The notes beneath the pieces were generated by a model, which saw only the letters and a list, made by a program, of their open reading frames with translations, was not told the origin of the DNA and did no database searches. From DASXZH01 sp963829965 (GTDB lineage: Bacteria; Armatimonadota; Fimbriimonadia; Fimbriimonadales; Fimbriimonadaceae), in contig CAWHLK010000027.1 in NCBI GenBank assembly GCA_963829965.1, positions 62,001 through 126,000 of the forward strand: a stretch of 64,000 nt of DNA, read 5' to 3'. The stretch's first letter is position 1. The number at the start of each line of letters is the position of its first letter. This document shows, one piece after another, positions 1-9,969 of this stretch. The translations under genes were made by a program, and so were the position numbers.

Positions 1-2
1 GC

Positions 3-1728
3 CTCGCCGCACTTGCCTGCTTGGCGTGTGGGCAGCGGTACAAAACCGTTAACGATAACGGCGTTTGGTGGCTTGTTGGCCCTGACCAGCAGAAGATCTT
101 CTCCCTGGGAGTTTGCGTCGTGGACCCCGGGGTTTCCTGGGACGATTACGACCAGGCCAACCTTGCCTATGCCGGCTTTCGCTTCTACCGCAGCCGGGAG
201 GCTTGGGCGAAGGATGCGGTGAGCAACCTCACCAACTGGGGATTCAACACGATAGGCGCGTGGAGCGATTACGGTCCCCTCCTCGCCGCCCTCGACAACC
301 ATCTTTACATGACGCCTATTCTCCACATGGGCTCAGCGGCGGGCGCCATTTGGAGCGATATGTGGGACCCGGCAATCGTCAGCATGATGGACGATGTGGC
401 CAAAGGCCAGATCGAGGCCCGGAAGAAAGACCGCAGGATCATCGGCTATTTCTCGGACAACGAGCAGGGGTGGTGGAAAGGCTCGATTTTTAAGTTCGTC
501 TGGATGCAGAAGACCCACGGCACCCGTGATCGAGCCGTCGACCTCCTCAAGAAGCGCTACAACAACGACTGGAGCAAGCTGACCGCCGATTTCGAGGCGG
601 ACGGCGCAAACAGCTTCGTCGAGCTCATGGATCACGGCATCCTTTATCTAAAGCCAGGATCAAACGGCGTGGTCGCCGCGAGCGAGATCCTCCAAATGAT
701 CGCCGACCGCTATTACAGCCTATGCCGGGACATTATCAAGAAGTACGATCCCAACGCGCTTTATCTTGGAGATCGGTTCATCTCCAACTACTATCCCGAA
801 GTCGCGGCAGTGGCCGGCAAATACTGCGACGTGGTTTCCACCAACCTCAACGCGGATTGGAAAGATGGCAGCTTCGTGCGCTTTCATCTGGATGCCTTGG
901 AAGCGCTCACCCACAAGCCGCTGATGGTTACCGAATACTATATGACGGCCAAGGAGAACGGCACCGGCGACCCCAACAACAGTTCGGACTTCCCCGTCGT
1001 GGATACCCAGGAAGAGCGTGCGAAAGGCTTTACCAACACCACTACCCAGATCGCGAGCTGCCCGGCGCTGGTGGGGGCTCACTGGTTCCAGTATTACGAC
1101 GAGCCGGAGAACGGCCGGGGAGATGGTGGAGAATTACGACTTCGGCCTGGTGGACGCCCACAACAAACCTTATGGTCCCTTGATTCAGGCCGCGCAGAAT
1201 CTAGACTTACCCAGGGTTCACGCCGCGGCCAAGATCCCAAAGGTCTCAACCACTCTGCCGCCAACCGTGGCCGACCCATACGACATGACGCAATGGAACA
1301 AGATCCAGTCGTTCATTCCTCCCACCGATCCGGTAGCGCGAGGAGATCTTTATGCATCTTGGTCTTCGAACAACCTCGAGCTTGCTTTGTGCTGGCAAGA
1401 GGACTTACAAAGCGAATCCTTCTACAAGAACGGCAAGATCCCCGACGAAGACCGCACTGTCGTCGAGATCGATATTCCCGCTTCCAAGCTCGCTTGGAAG
1501 TTCCGGGTCAATGGAAAGGACAGCGTCGTCCTTGCCGGCCCCGATTGGGACAGGGCGATCAAGGCCAACAAATCCACCCATCCGGAGCTTTGGGTTCAAA
1601 TCCCGCCCGATGTGTTTGGCATGGCCGCTTTCAAACCCGGTTTCGAAGTGCGCTTCAAGGTGCGATTGATATCCGAAACCAAGGCTTACACCACAACCTG
1701 GGAAGCAACCCGCCATCTGGCACAATAA
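3..1728 (+). CDS. Clan-A glycoside hydrolase (agarase/galactosidase-like) lipoprotein, 5' partial, frameshifted
   Basis: The reading frame is already open at the window edge and starts inside a signal sequence with the lipobox LACG, so the true start lies upstream. A TIM-barrel hydrolase follows. IGYFSDNEQGWW carries an Asn-Glu pair typical of a clan-A acid/base, and MVTEYYMT carries a likely nucleophile Glu. The barrel ends at HWFQYYDEPENGRGDG. The frame then breaks near 1127, where GGTGGAG should read GGTGAG (one extra G). It continues as ENYDFGLVDAHNKPY and a C-terminal beta domain that resembles a CBM9/DOMON-type carbohydrate-binding fold. Removing one base gives one continuous protein of about 575 codons. 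It probably acts on an exported or environmental polysaccharide together with the GH42 gene 6 bases downstream. The substrate cannot be read from the sequence. Confidence 0.72.
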
Positions 1729-1734
1729 AAGAGA

Positions 1735-3854
1735 ATGAACCAGTATCCTCCACTATCACCCAAGGTCTCCGGGCTCCTTCACGGGGGCGATTACAACCCT
1801 AGCAATGGCCGCGCGAGATATGGGCGGAAGACGACCGCCTCATGGCCCAAGCCAAGTGGAACTCGGTCACCACGGGAGTTTTCTCGTGGGTCTCCTTGGA
1901 GCCGGAAGAGGGCCGGTTCACGATGGATTGGCTGGAGGAGATCTTCGATATCGAGGCCCGCGCCGGACGCGTCATCGGCCTTGCCACGCCAAGCGCGGCA
2001 GCGCCTGCCTGGCTCTCCAAGAAATACCCTGAGACGCTTCGCGTCGGGAACGACGGCCACCGGCACCGGCACGGAAACCGGGTGAACTTCTGCTGGACCT
2101 CGCCGGTTTACCGCGAAAAGACGCGAGCCATTGCCACAGAGTTGGCGAAAAGGTTCGGCAAGCATCCTGCTCTGGCCTATTGGCACGTCTCCAACGAATA
2201 CGGCGGCGAGTGCTATTGCGATCTCTGCCAGGCAGCCTTCCGCGAGTGGCTGCAGGCGCGCTACGGAACCTTGGACAATCTGAACGCGGCGTACTGGGCC
2301 GCGTTTTGGGGGCACACGTTTACCGACTGGGATCAAATAGAAGCCCCCGGCGGTCCCCACGGCGACACCTCCATCATCGCGCTCACCGTGGACTGGAAGC
2401 GGTTCGTGAGCGACCAAATCATTGACTTCTTCCGAAGCGAGTCCGCGATCTTGCGGGAGTTAACCCCGGAAACTCCTATCACCACCAACCTCATGGGCAC
2501 ATACCCCGTGCTCAACTCCTGGAACATGGCCAAGTATCTGGATTTCACCGCCTGGGACAGCTATCCGTGGTTCGGAGGCAAACCCCAAGAGCTCAATGGC
2601 TGGGTTTACACCTCGTTCCTCCACGATCTTTGCCGGTCTCTGAAATCCAAGCCCTACCTGCTGATGGAATGCACCCCCAGTTCATCGAACTGGTATTCGG
2701 TGATGGCGCTCAAGCGGCCCAACGCCCATAAGCTGGAAGGCGTGCAGGCGATTGCCCACGGCTCCGAAGGCGTCCAGTATTTCCAATGGCGGCAAGGACG
2801 TGGCAGTTCGGAGCAATTCCACGGCGCGGTCGTTGCCCACAACAATCGTGAGGATGCGCGGGTCTTCCAAGAAGTGGCCGAACTCGGCCGAACCCTGGAG
2901 AAGCTTTCCGGCGTGGCCGGCGCGGGCGTCAAGGCGGAAGTTGCCGTCCTTTACGACTGGGAAAACGGCTGGTCGATCGAGAGCGTCCAGGCTCCTCGAA
3001 CCGCCAAGCGCAACTACGGCCAAACCGTCCTCGAGCACTATCAGCCATTCTGGAGCGCGGGAATCTCGGTGGACATTGCGCACCCCGGCCATGATCTTTC
3101 CAAATACAAGGTCGTCGTCGCGCCCATGCTCTTCATGCTCAGCCTGGAGAATCAACAGAAGCTTGCGAAATACGTGGAGGCAGGGGGCATGCTCGTCCTC
3201 ACCTACTGGTCCGGCGTCGTGAATGAATCGACCCTCGCCTACACCGGAGGCTTCCCAAGTCCGCTGCGGGAGGCGATGGGCATTTGGGTGGAAGAGATCG
3301 ACGCCCTTTACGACGGCCAGGAGAACGCGGTGGTCACCCGCTACTCGGACATGTTCGAGAACGGCGCCCGCTACAAAACGGTGGACTTCTGCGAGCGCAT
3401 CCACACCGAAACTGCGGACGTGCTCGCCCAATACGGTGAGGATTTCTACACCGGCGAGCCGAGCGTGACCCGAAACAAATACGGCAAGGGGCAGGCATTC
3501 TACGTTGCCTCACGAAACGAACCCTCCTTTACCCGTGACCTTCTGATGGCGATCTGCTCACAGGTCGGCGTCGTGCCGTGCGTGCAGGGCAACTGGTCGG
3601 ACGGAGTGACCGTGCAATGCCGCCACGCGGCGGAAGCGGACTACCTGTTCTTCCTGAACTGTTCCAACCACGAAGCCGCGGTTACTCTGCACGAAGAGGG
3701 CCTTCAAGACGCCGAAACGGGGGGAAACCTGGGAAGCCGGTTCCTCTTACCCAGTTTTGGCGTGAGAACGATCTTACGGCCGCTTTGGAAGAGCGCGACT
3801 CGTCCCACCAAAAACGGCCATAGCGCGGATAAGGTTCAGGCCGCAGAGGTCTGA
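1735..3854 (+). CDS. Beta-galactosidase, GH42 family (frameshifted)
   Basis: Removes terminal beta-galactosyl residues. The N-terminus reads LLHGGDYNPS and then loses frame near 1802. Restoring one base gives NPxQWPREIWAEDD, the classic GH42 opening. The acid/base Glu is in HVSNEYGG and the nucleophile Glu in LLMECTPSSSNW. A Cys-rich ECYCDLC segment matches the zinc-binding loop of bacterial GH42 enzymes. The C-terminal half has the beta-galactosidase trimerisation-like domain. The reconstructed length is about 706 residues, slightly longer than usual. There is no signal peptide, so the enzyme is probably cytoplasmic, acting on oligosaccharides released by the lipoprotein encoded 6 bases upstream. 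The two genes look like one operon. Start chosen at ATG 1735. Confidence 0.85.
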
Positions 3855-3857
3855 TCC

Positions 3858-4451
3858 TTACGCCCTCGTCAACCTGAGCGTGCCACCGGGCCCCGCCAGG
3901 TAAATCGAGCCATCCGGCTGCTTGGCGAGCAAATAGGACGCCGCCCGGTGAGTGGAGAGGCTGGCCTTCAGTTTGCTGTCCTCGCTAGGATTCGTTGCCT
4001 TCACCGCCTCGGGAACAACCGTCATCCGATTCTGAATGAGGGTGTAGATTCCGGTGTAGATCGCGGTGCCTTTCCCCGAGGGCAGCGGCATGTGCCATTC
4101 CACTCGATGCTCCGGGCCAAAGACATAGACACGCCCATTTTGGTCGGTCCACTTCCCTTCGAGGCCGGTGACGATGTGGGCGGCCGGCAGCTGCTTTGGA
4201 CCGACTTTGCCGGGTTTGCCCGGCATTAGCGCCGGGACTCTCACGTTCTTGCCCGGAACGGCCGGGGATACGGGCGCAGGCGGACTCGGTGTTGCCTTTG
4301 GGGTCGTGGAGGTTGAAGGGGCTGCAACCGGCGGCGGGTTGGCCGAAACGGGCTGCTCCGGTGCAGGGGCGGGAGGTGATTCCTTTGAACTGCCACACCC
4401 GGCGGCAAGGAGAACAGCGACAAGAACGAAACCCGGAAGAGAACCTTTCAT
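3858..4451 (-). CDS. Pro-rich lipoprotein of unknown function
   Basis: 197 residues. It has a short signal peptide with the lipobox LAAGC, a Pro/Ala/Thr-rich linker (about residues 25-85), and a small beta-rich C-terminal domain with GLEGKWTDQNGRVYVF and YTGIYTLIQNRMTV segments. The linker suggests a domain held away from the membrane. It is convergent with the GH42 gene (3 bases between them) and is the last gene of a minus-strand run. I recognise no family. Confidence 0.6.
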   Translation of the reverse strand: MKGSLPGFVLVAVLLAAGCGSSKESPPAPAPEQPVSANPPPVAAPSTSTTPKATPSPPAPVSPAVPGKNVRVPALMPGKPGKVGPKQLPAAHIVTGLEGKWTDQNGRVYVFGPEHRVEWHMPLPSGKGTAIYTGIYTLIQNRMTVVPEAVKATNPSEDSKLKASLSTHRAASYLLAKQPDGSIYLAGPGGTLRLTRA

Positions 4452-4479
4452 GACGTTTAATACTGGCTTCGCCAGAAGA

Positions 4480-6363
4480 TCATGCCCCTGACGGCAGATC
4501 CTGCAACTCCTTCAGCGCGCCTAGCCAGGGCTCGTAGTTCCGCCAGCGCTCGACGGACGTTTTATAAACCTTTTGACGGGCCTGCCAGACGCTCGGCGTT
4601 CTAACCGCACGCTCATTCTTATCGTGCCGAAGGCAAGCATCATCCCAATCAAGCCCCACGAACTCGATCATCTTGCGGATAATCGGCTCCGGATCGGCAA
4701 CCAGTTCCTCGTAGTCGATTTCCATGAACCGGTCAGGCGGCAAGACCTCCCGCCAATGCTGCATCAGGCGCTGGTACTGGCGGAACATGAAGACGATGTT
4801 CTCCCGGTTGTGGGCAAAGTCGGGCGTTTCGCGCATCGGCGTAAAGTAGATCGAAAGGGCGTTATCGAGAGGGTTCCTACGGCAATGGATGATCCTCGCC
4901 TTCGGAAAGATCATATGGACCGGTCCCAGATACATGAAGTTCTGGGGCATCTTATCGGTGACTCGTTTCTTCCCCGGTCCAAGGCTCCGCAAGAGTTCGT
5001 GATACTCGTCAGCGACCTTGGCAAGTTTTTCGCGGTGGGGCGGGGCGGCCAACGAATTCAGGATTCTCGACCGGTCCTGCCAAAACTTGAGCTCTCCTCC
5101 CGCACCTATTTGAGGATGGCTGGAAAGGATCTGCTCCACCAAAGTCGTTCCCGAGCGCATCATGCCAACCACGATCAGCGGCAGCTCGTCCAACGAGCCA
5201 AGGATCTCGAACCGCTCGAAGAACTCCTTCGAGAAGTGCTCCGTCGCAAAGTCAAAGGCCTCCATGTACTTGCCCGCGGAGAACCGGCGCCCCTCCCGGC
5301 CGGGCATCATGGCGGCATAACGGTTCGCCTGAATAAAGTGCTTCATGGCGCTTTCATATTCGCCAAGATCGTCAAAGGCCTTACCCAGGGCATAGTGTAG
5401 GCGCCGCCGGTCATCCAGCGCCAGTTCCGGATTCTGCTCCTCCCGCGACAAGTCCTTCACGAGCTGGCGGTCGTCCTCCGTCAGCTTCTTACTCTGCGTG
5501 TAAAAGAAGTAGGCGGGCACATGGTGGGGATCCAGGCGAATCGCTTCTTTGAGAGCCGAAGCAGCCTCTTCGAACTTCCCAAGTTGAAGAAGCAGACCGC
5601 CGAACAGTACGTGTGCGGCAAGGGCGGTCGGGTCCATGCTCAACACTTTTTTGAGCTGTGTCTCCGCCTCTTCCAACCGGTCGCTGGTCATCAGCGCCTG
5701 GGCCAACTGGATGTTGCCTCGCACCGAATCAGGCTCCAACTCGGAAGCACGGCTGTAGGCATGCATGGCCCCTTCGTTGTCGCCAAGGTTGACGAGGGTT
5801 TGAGCAAGCGCGATGTGAAGGTTGGGCTCCCGCGGCTCAAGGGAAACCGCTTTGCGGAAGGCTTCCGCGGCTTCGGGCAGCTTGCCCAGGCTCTGGTAAG
5901 CAATCCCAAGCCTTTGGTAGAGCGGCGCATTATCCGGCTCCAGTTCCAAGGCGCGCGTAAAGCACTCGGCCGCTTCTGCAAGCCTTCCGAGCGCGAGATA
6001 GCACATACCCAAACTTCGAGGCGCGCGGGCATCGTTCGGAAGATGCACCATCTGCGCTTTCCAAACCTCGATCGCCTCCTGGTGCCGGCCACTGCCATAC
6101 AGGAGGGCTTCCAGTTCATCCAGGGCGTGCTCGAGAGACGGATCGATCTTCAACGCCTTGCGATAAAGCTGGATCGCCATTTCGGCGTTGCCGGCCTTGT
6201 GGGAAGTTCTCGCAAGCAGAACCAGCGCCTCCACCGAGCGAGGGTTTTGATTCAGGATTGCCCGGCATGCCCTTTCGGCATCATCCAGCTTGCCGGCCCT
6301 GAGACAATGCTCGGCCAGCTTGAGATTCTCGGCATCCGATTGCGTGTTTACCCCCTGCATCAA
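4480..6363 (-). CDS. TPR-sulfotransferase
   Basis: 627 residues. Tandem tetratricopeptide repeats fill about residues 10-330 (repeated A-x-A-x-x-Y/F-x-x-A-L-x-L-x-P units). A C-terminal sulfotransferase domain follows. The PAPS 5'-phosphosulfate loop is visible as VGMMRSGTTLVEQILSSHP, and the 3'-phosphate motif as CRRNPLDNALSIYF. The family moves sulfate from PAPS to protein tyrosines or glycans, and the TPR part probably holds the acceptor. The adjacent upstream gene has the same architecture, so this is a tandem duplication. No PAPS synthesis gene is visible nearby. An alternative start one codon on is possible. Confidence 0.85.
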   Translation of the reverse strand: MMQGVNTQSDAENLKLAEHCLRAGKLDDAERACRAILNQNPRSVEALVLLARTSHKAGNAEMAIQLYRKALKIDPSLEHALDELEALLYGSGRHQEAIEVWKAQMVHLPNDARAPRSLGMCYLALGRLAEAAECFTRALELEPDNAPLYQRLGIAYQSLGKLPEAAEAFRKAVSLEPREPNLHIALAQTLVNLGDNEGAMHAYSRASELEPDSVRGNIQLAQALMTSDRLEEAETQLKKVLSMDPTALAAHVLFGGLLLQLGKFEEAASALKEAIRLDPHHVPAYFFYTQSKKLTEDDRQLVKDLSREEQNPELALDDRRRLHYALGKAFDDLGEYESAMKHFIQANRYAAMMPGREGRRFSAGKYMEAFDFATEHFSKEFFERFEILGSLDELPLIVVGMMRSGTTLVEQILSSHPQIGAGGELKFWQDRSRILNSLAAPPHREKLAKVADEYHELLRSLGPGKKRVTDKMPQNFMYLGPVHMIFPKARIIHCRRNPLDNALSIYFTPMRETPDFAHNRENIVFMFRQYQRLMQHWREVLPPDRFMEIDYEELVADPEPIIRKMIEFVGLDWDDACLRHDKNERAVRTPSVWQARQKVYKTSVERWRNYEPWLGALKELQDLPSGA

Positions 6364-6390
6364 TCCACCAAGGCAAATTGTAGACGTTTT

Positions 6391-6472
6391 GGGGCTTCGC
6401 CCGTAAACGTGGCGCTACGCGCCGAAAACTTGGGCTATGCCCGTAATCATGGAGGATTACGAGCGAAGCCCC
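6391..6472. other. Multi-hairpin element between the two sulfotransferase genes
   Basis: An outer 9-bp inverted repeat (GGGGCTTCG at 6391, CGAAGCCCC at 6464) encloses three hairpins: GGCG-CTACG-CGCC, GGGC-TAT-GCCC and GTAATC-ATGGAG-GATTAC. The right end overlaps the stop codon of the upstream sulfotransferase. It may end transcription or stabilise the RNA between the two genes. There is no T-tract, so it is not a standard intrinsic terminator. Confidence 0.5.
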
Positions 6473-8388
6473 GGTGCATCCGCCAACGCTGCAAACTCGC
6501 CAATCCAGGGCTCAAAGTGCTTCCAGCGGCCAACGGAACGCGCTGAGATCGGCTGTCGCAGCTGCCAGAATCCTGCAACGCGGTCGACTATGCTCTGGCG
6601 TTCGGGATGCAGACAGGCCTCGTCCCACTCCAGGCCAAGGAATTCGAGAAGCGCGCGCACAGTCGGTTCCGGAGCTTGTACAAGCTGCTCGTATTCCACT
6701 TCGATAAAGCGCTCGGCGGGCAGAACGCTACGCCAATGCTCCATGAGCTTCTCGTACTCTTCGTAGGCGATAACGATTCGGCCCCGGTCTCCCGCGTATG
6801 GAACATTGCCGTTTTGAGTCAAATAAATCGAGAGGCACGTGTCCAAAGGGTGGCGTTTGATGTGGACGATCTTTGCCTTGGGTAGAGCCATGTGGATCTG
6901 GCCTAGTACGCGATAGGCGTAGGCCGTGCGGTCAAGCACGTATCGCTTGTCAGGAGCGGCCTCCTGGAGGAGGCGGTCATATTCCCGGCCCAGGCTGGCA
7001 ACCCGGCCGGGGGCAACCGATCTCTTGGGTCCGATAAAGACATCCCGAGACGGCTCCGTCCAAAACTCAAAATCGCCCGCGGTTCCAACTTCGGGATGGC
7101 TTGACAGGATCCTCTCTAGTAGGGTTAGGCCGGAGCGGTACATTCCAACGAGCACCAGGGGCGTTTCGCTTTCCAACCCAACGGAAGCATTCTCGGCAAA
7201 GGCATCCTTTGTAAACGACCGGATCGTGCGAGCGACATCCGCGTCCCGAAAATCCTCGTTTTCCTTGACTCTCGCCCGGCGGGCGTGTTGAAGGATTCCG
7301 TTCGCCTCGTCGTAGTGAGTCATCGCCTCCTTATAGTCGCCGAGGTCTTCGAACGCTTTCCCCAGCGCAAAATGAACCATCCCTCGATCGGAAAGACCGA
7401 TGGCGTCACTTCTGGCCAATCCGATCATCTTGTTGATGAGCGGCCGGTCCTCCTCGGTCATCGTGTTGTGCTTGGCAATCGCCACGTAGGGACCGATCAC
7501 GCGAGGGGCTGCCTCGATAACCCTTTCAAAACACGTCCGAGATTCGGAGAATCTGCCTAGCTGCTGAAGCACGTTGGCAAGGAGTCTCTGGGTGTCCACG
7601 TCGGCCGGTTCAATCTCCAAGGCTCTGGCGAGAGTTTCGGCCGCATCTTCATAGCTGGACTCGTCAAGTTGGGCCTGAGCGAGATTTCGAAGCCCCCTTG
7701 CGGTGTCCGGCTCGATTTCATAGACTTTGCGAAAGTTGGCTGAACTGCCAACTAGATCGCCTTTTCGCCTCAGAAGAAAGGCAATCGCATTATAGGCCCC
7801 AACCGCGGTATTGGGGCTCACCTCGATTGCCTTCTGGAAGGCGACCATGGCCTCTTCGGGCTTCGTTTGATTGACCAGCGAGACTCCGACGCTGTAATGA
7901 TAAGCGGGCACCTGGGGAGCAAGTTCTGCGGCTTTGCGGAAGCTCTCCTCCGCCTCAGCGTATCTGCCCGCCGACTGGCAAAGGCTTCCAATGTATTCGT
8001 GGGCGACGGCATCCTCCGGAGTCATCGCCAAGGCTCTTTTTCCCAGATCAATTGCTTGATCGAAGTTCCCGAGATGGGCGTGCCTCATCGCAAGGCCCCG
8101 CAACGCAGGATAAGATTGGGGATCGGCTTCCAGTACTTCTTGAAGCAGCCTTATTCCAAGCGCGGGGCGGCCGGTTCGGGTCGCGATATTTGCCAAAGCA
8201 ATCTTAGCCCGTGGTTCTTCCGGCTCTAGACGGGTTGCTCTTCTCGCAAATGCTTCCGCTTCCGACAATCTGCCCTCTTGATTTTCGGCTTCGGCAGCTT
8301 CCAGCAGTTCGTCGTAAGTAAGTGTTTCGACCTGTTCTGCCGGCGCTTCCTCCGGTTGCACCACTTCGGGTGCGTCAGGTTCGCTCAT
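6457..8388 (-). CDS. TPR-sulfotransferase, divergent paralogue
   Basis: 643 residues with an acidic N-terminus, about ten TPR units (residues 25-330) and a C-terminal sulfotransferase domain. The 5'-phosphosulfate loop reads VGMYRSGLTLLERILSSHP, so the usual RSGTT is RSGLT. The 3'-phosphate motif is IKRHPLDTCLSIYLTQ. The rest of the fold is clear, so the protein probably still binds PAPS, but the Thr-to-Leu change may alter activity. It is the promoter-proximal member of the pair. TACTCT ends 8 bases before ATG, a possible leaderless -10. Confidence 0.83.
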   Translation of the reverse strand: MSEPDAPEVVQPEEAPAEQVETLTYDELLEAAEAENQEGRLSEAEAFARRATRLEPEEPRAKIALANIATRTGRPALGIRLLQEVLEADPQSYPALRGLAMRHAHLGNFDQAIDLGKRALAMTPEDAVAHEYIGSLCQSAGRYAEAEESFRKAAELAPQVPAYHYSVGVSLVNQTKPEEAMVAFQKAIEVSPNTAVGAYNAIAFLLRRKGDLVGSSANFRKVYEIEPDTARGLRNLAQAQLDESSYEDAAETLARALEIEPADVDTQRLLANVLQQLGRFSESRTCFERVIEAAPRVIGPYVAIAKHNTMTEEDRPLINKMIGLARSDAIGLSDRGMVHFALGKAFEDLGDYKEAMTHYDEANGILQHARRARVKENEDFRDADVARTIRSFTKDAFAENASVGLESETPLVLVGMYRSGLTLLERILSSHPEVGTAGDFEFWTEPSRDVFIGPKRSVAPGRVASLGREYDRLLQEAAPDKRYVLDRTAYAYRVLGQIHMALPKAKIVHIKRHPLDTCLSIYLTQNGNVPYAGDRGRIVIAYEEYEKLMEHWRSVLPAERFIEVEYEQLVQAPEPTVRALLEFLGLEWDEACLHPERQSIVDRVAGFWQLRQPISARSVGRWKHFEPWIGEFAALADAPGLRS

Positions 8389-8424
8389 TATTCGAAAGAG
8401 TACCCCTCATATGTTCAAGACCCG

Positions 8425-9810
8425 CTATGGCAGTTCGAACGAATCATTCTGCTTTGGAATGACCGTGTCCCAGCCCAACTCCTCCTTGATCTTCTGCTTA
8501 AGCACTTTCTGGGCCGGTGGCTCACCATGCACGATAAAAGTCTGCTTTGGCGGCTGTTTGAACTTGGATAACCAGGCGAGTATCTCTCCCTGATCCGCAT
8601 GAGCGGAGAGCGAGTTCAACACTTCGACGCTTGCCCTTACGGGAACCTCGACATTATGAATATGAACCTTCTCCGCTCCGTCGATAAGCCGTCGCCCTAG
8701 CGTGCCTTCCGCTTGATAACCGGTAAACAGCACCACCGTGCTCGGGTCGCCCAAATGATGGAGCAGGTGGTGAACGATGCGCCCTCCGTTGGCCATTCCA
8801 CTCCCGGCGATAATGACCATGGGACCGCGCTGCGAGTTGAGAGCACGAGACTGCTCGCCGTCTCGCACAAAAGTTACGTTTTCAGGCCGGAGCGGCTTGC
8901 CGCCTTCATCCACCCTGATCTTCATGTCGCAGTCGTACTCTTCCTGCGCCTCCGCGTAGACGCCGGTTGTGGTGGTCGCCATCGGGCTATCGATGTAGAT
9001 GGGGATCCGGGGAATGCGATGCTGCTCCTCAAGCTCGTTGATGAAGTAAAGCAGTTCCTGGGTTCTTCCAATTGCAAAGCTCGGCACCAGCACGACGCTG
9101 CCTTCCTCATGCGCTTTTGTAAAGATGGCAGCCATTTTCCCTTCGGTGTCTTCGTGCGCATGCAACCGGTCCCCGTAGGTGCTCTCGATAACCAGGTATT
9201 CGGCGAACTCGACGGTCGTCGGATCCTTGATGATCGGAGTATTGAACCGGCCAAGGTCGCCTGACATGAGGATTCGCTCGCCGTTTTCAAAATAGATCTC
9301 CGCAAACCCCGAACCCAGGATGTGCCCCGCGGGCAGGAATTGGAATTGGGCTTTCCCCGGAAGCTCCTGAAATTGATGGTAGTGGATGGCCTTGAACAGC
9401 TTGAGACACTGGTAAGAATCGGCCTCGGTGTACAGGGGAAGAGCGGGCTTATGGCGAGTAAGGCCGTGCTTGTTCGCAAAGCGCGCATCCTCCTCCTGGA
9501 GTCTGCCGGAATCGGGCAGGCTGATGCGGGAAAGATCCAGAGTCGCCTTGGTGGAGTAGATCGGGCCGTCGAATCCATCCTTGACGAGCTTGGGAAGGTA
9601 CCCGATGTGATCCAGATGGGCGTGGGTGATGACGATTGCTTCCAACTCCCTGGGATCGATGGGGAGCGGGGCCCAGTTTCTTGCCCTGAGTTCCTGTCCG
9701 CCTTGAAACAGCCCGCAGTCCACGAGGACCTTGTGATTGTTGAGAGTGAGCAAGTGCTTGGAGCCGGTTACCGTTTCTGCCGCGCCCAAAAATGTGATCT
9801 TCTGACTCAT
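8425..9810 (-). CDS. MBL-fold/beta-CASP exonuclease-like protein (CPSF73/YsgC type)
   Basis: 461 residues from the chosen start. The metallo-beta-lactamase motif VITHAHLDHIGYLP binds two zinc ions. Later motifs are GDLGR, the beta-CASP segment IAGSGMANGGRIVHHL and SLSAHADQGEIL. This group cleaves RNA (archaeal and bacterial CPSF-like proteins) and is cytoplasmic. I prefer ATG 9810 to ATG 9819, because TATAAT ends exactly 7 bases before 9810 and overlaps 9819. That suggests a leaderless mRNA beginning at MSQKITFLG. It is followed by the sulfotransferase genes on the same strand. Confidence 0.82.
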   Translation of the reverse strand: MSQKITFLGAAETVTGSKHLLTLNNHKVLVDCGLFQGGQELRARNWAPLPIDPRELEAIVITHAHLDHIGYLPKLVKDGFDGPIYSTKATLDLSRISLPDSGRLQEEDARFANKHGLTRHKPALPLYTEADSYQCLKLFKAIHYHQFQELPGKAQFQFLPAGHILGSGFAEIYFENGERILMSGDLGRFNTPIIKDPTTVEFAEYLVIESTYGDRLHAHEDTEGKMAAIFTKAHEEGSVVLVPSFAIGRTQELLYFINELEEQHRIPRIPIYIDSPMATTTTGVYAEAQEEYDCDMKIRVDEGGKPLRPENVTFVRDGEQSRALNSQRGPMVIIAGSGMANGGRIVHHLLHHLGDPSTVVLFTGYQAEGTLGRRLIDGAEKVHIHNVEVPVRASVEVLNSLSAHADQGEILAWLSKFKQPPKQTFIVHGEPPAQKVLKQKIKEELGWDTVIPKQNDSFELP

Positions 9811-9817
9811 GAGGGCC

Positions 9818-9823
9818 ATTATA
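9818..9823 (-). promoter_or_regulatory. Predicted leaderless -10 (TATAAT) of the MBL-fold gene
   Basis: TATAAT on the minus strand, followed by 7 bases and then ATG 9810. A transcription start about 7 bases after the hexamer would fall on the A of ATG. Nearby is GGGTAAAGGGTAAAGG, two short copies of the GTAAA repeat family. Confidence 0.55.
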
Positions 9824-9969
9824 CGGGAGAAGGCATGGGAACAGGGAGAGGGTAAAGGGTAAAGGGGCGATCACAAAAGGGCTGGCTACCGATAACCGGG
9901 GTAGCGGAATTGCGGGAGCGCTCATCAACTGGTGGAGCGCTTGCGCCGTTCACAGTTCACAATAGTCAG

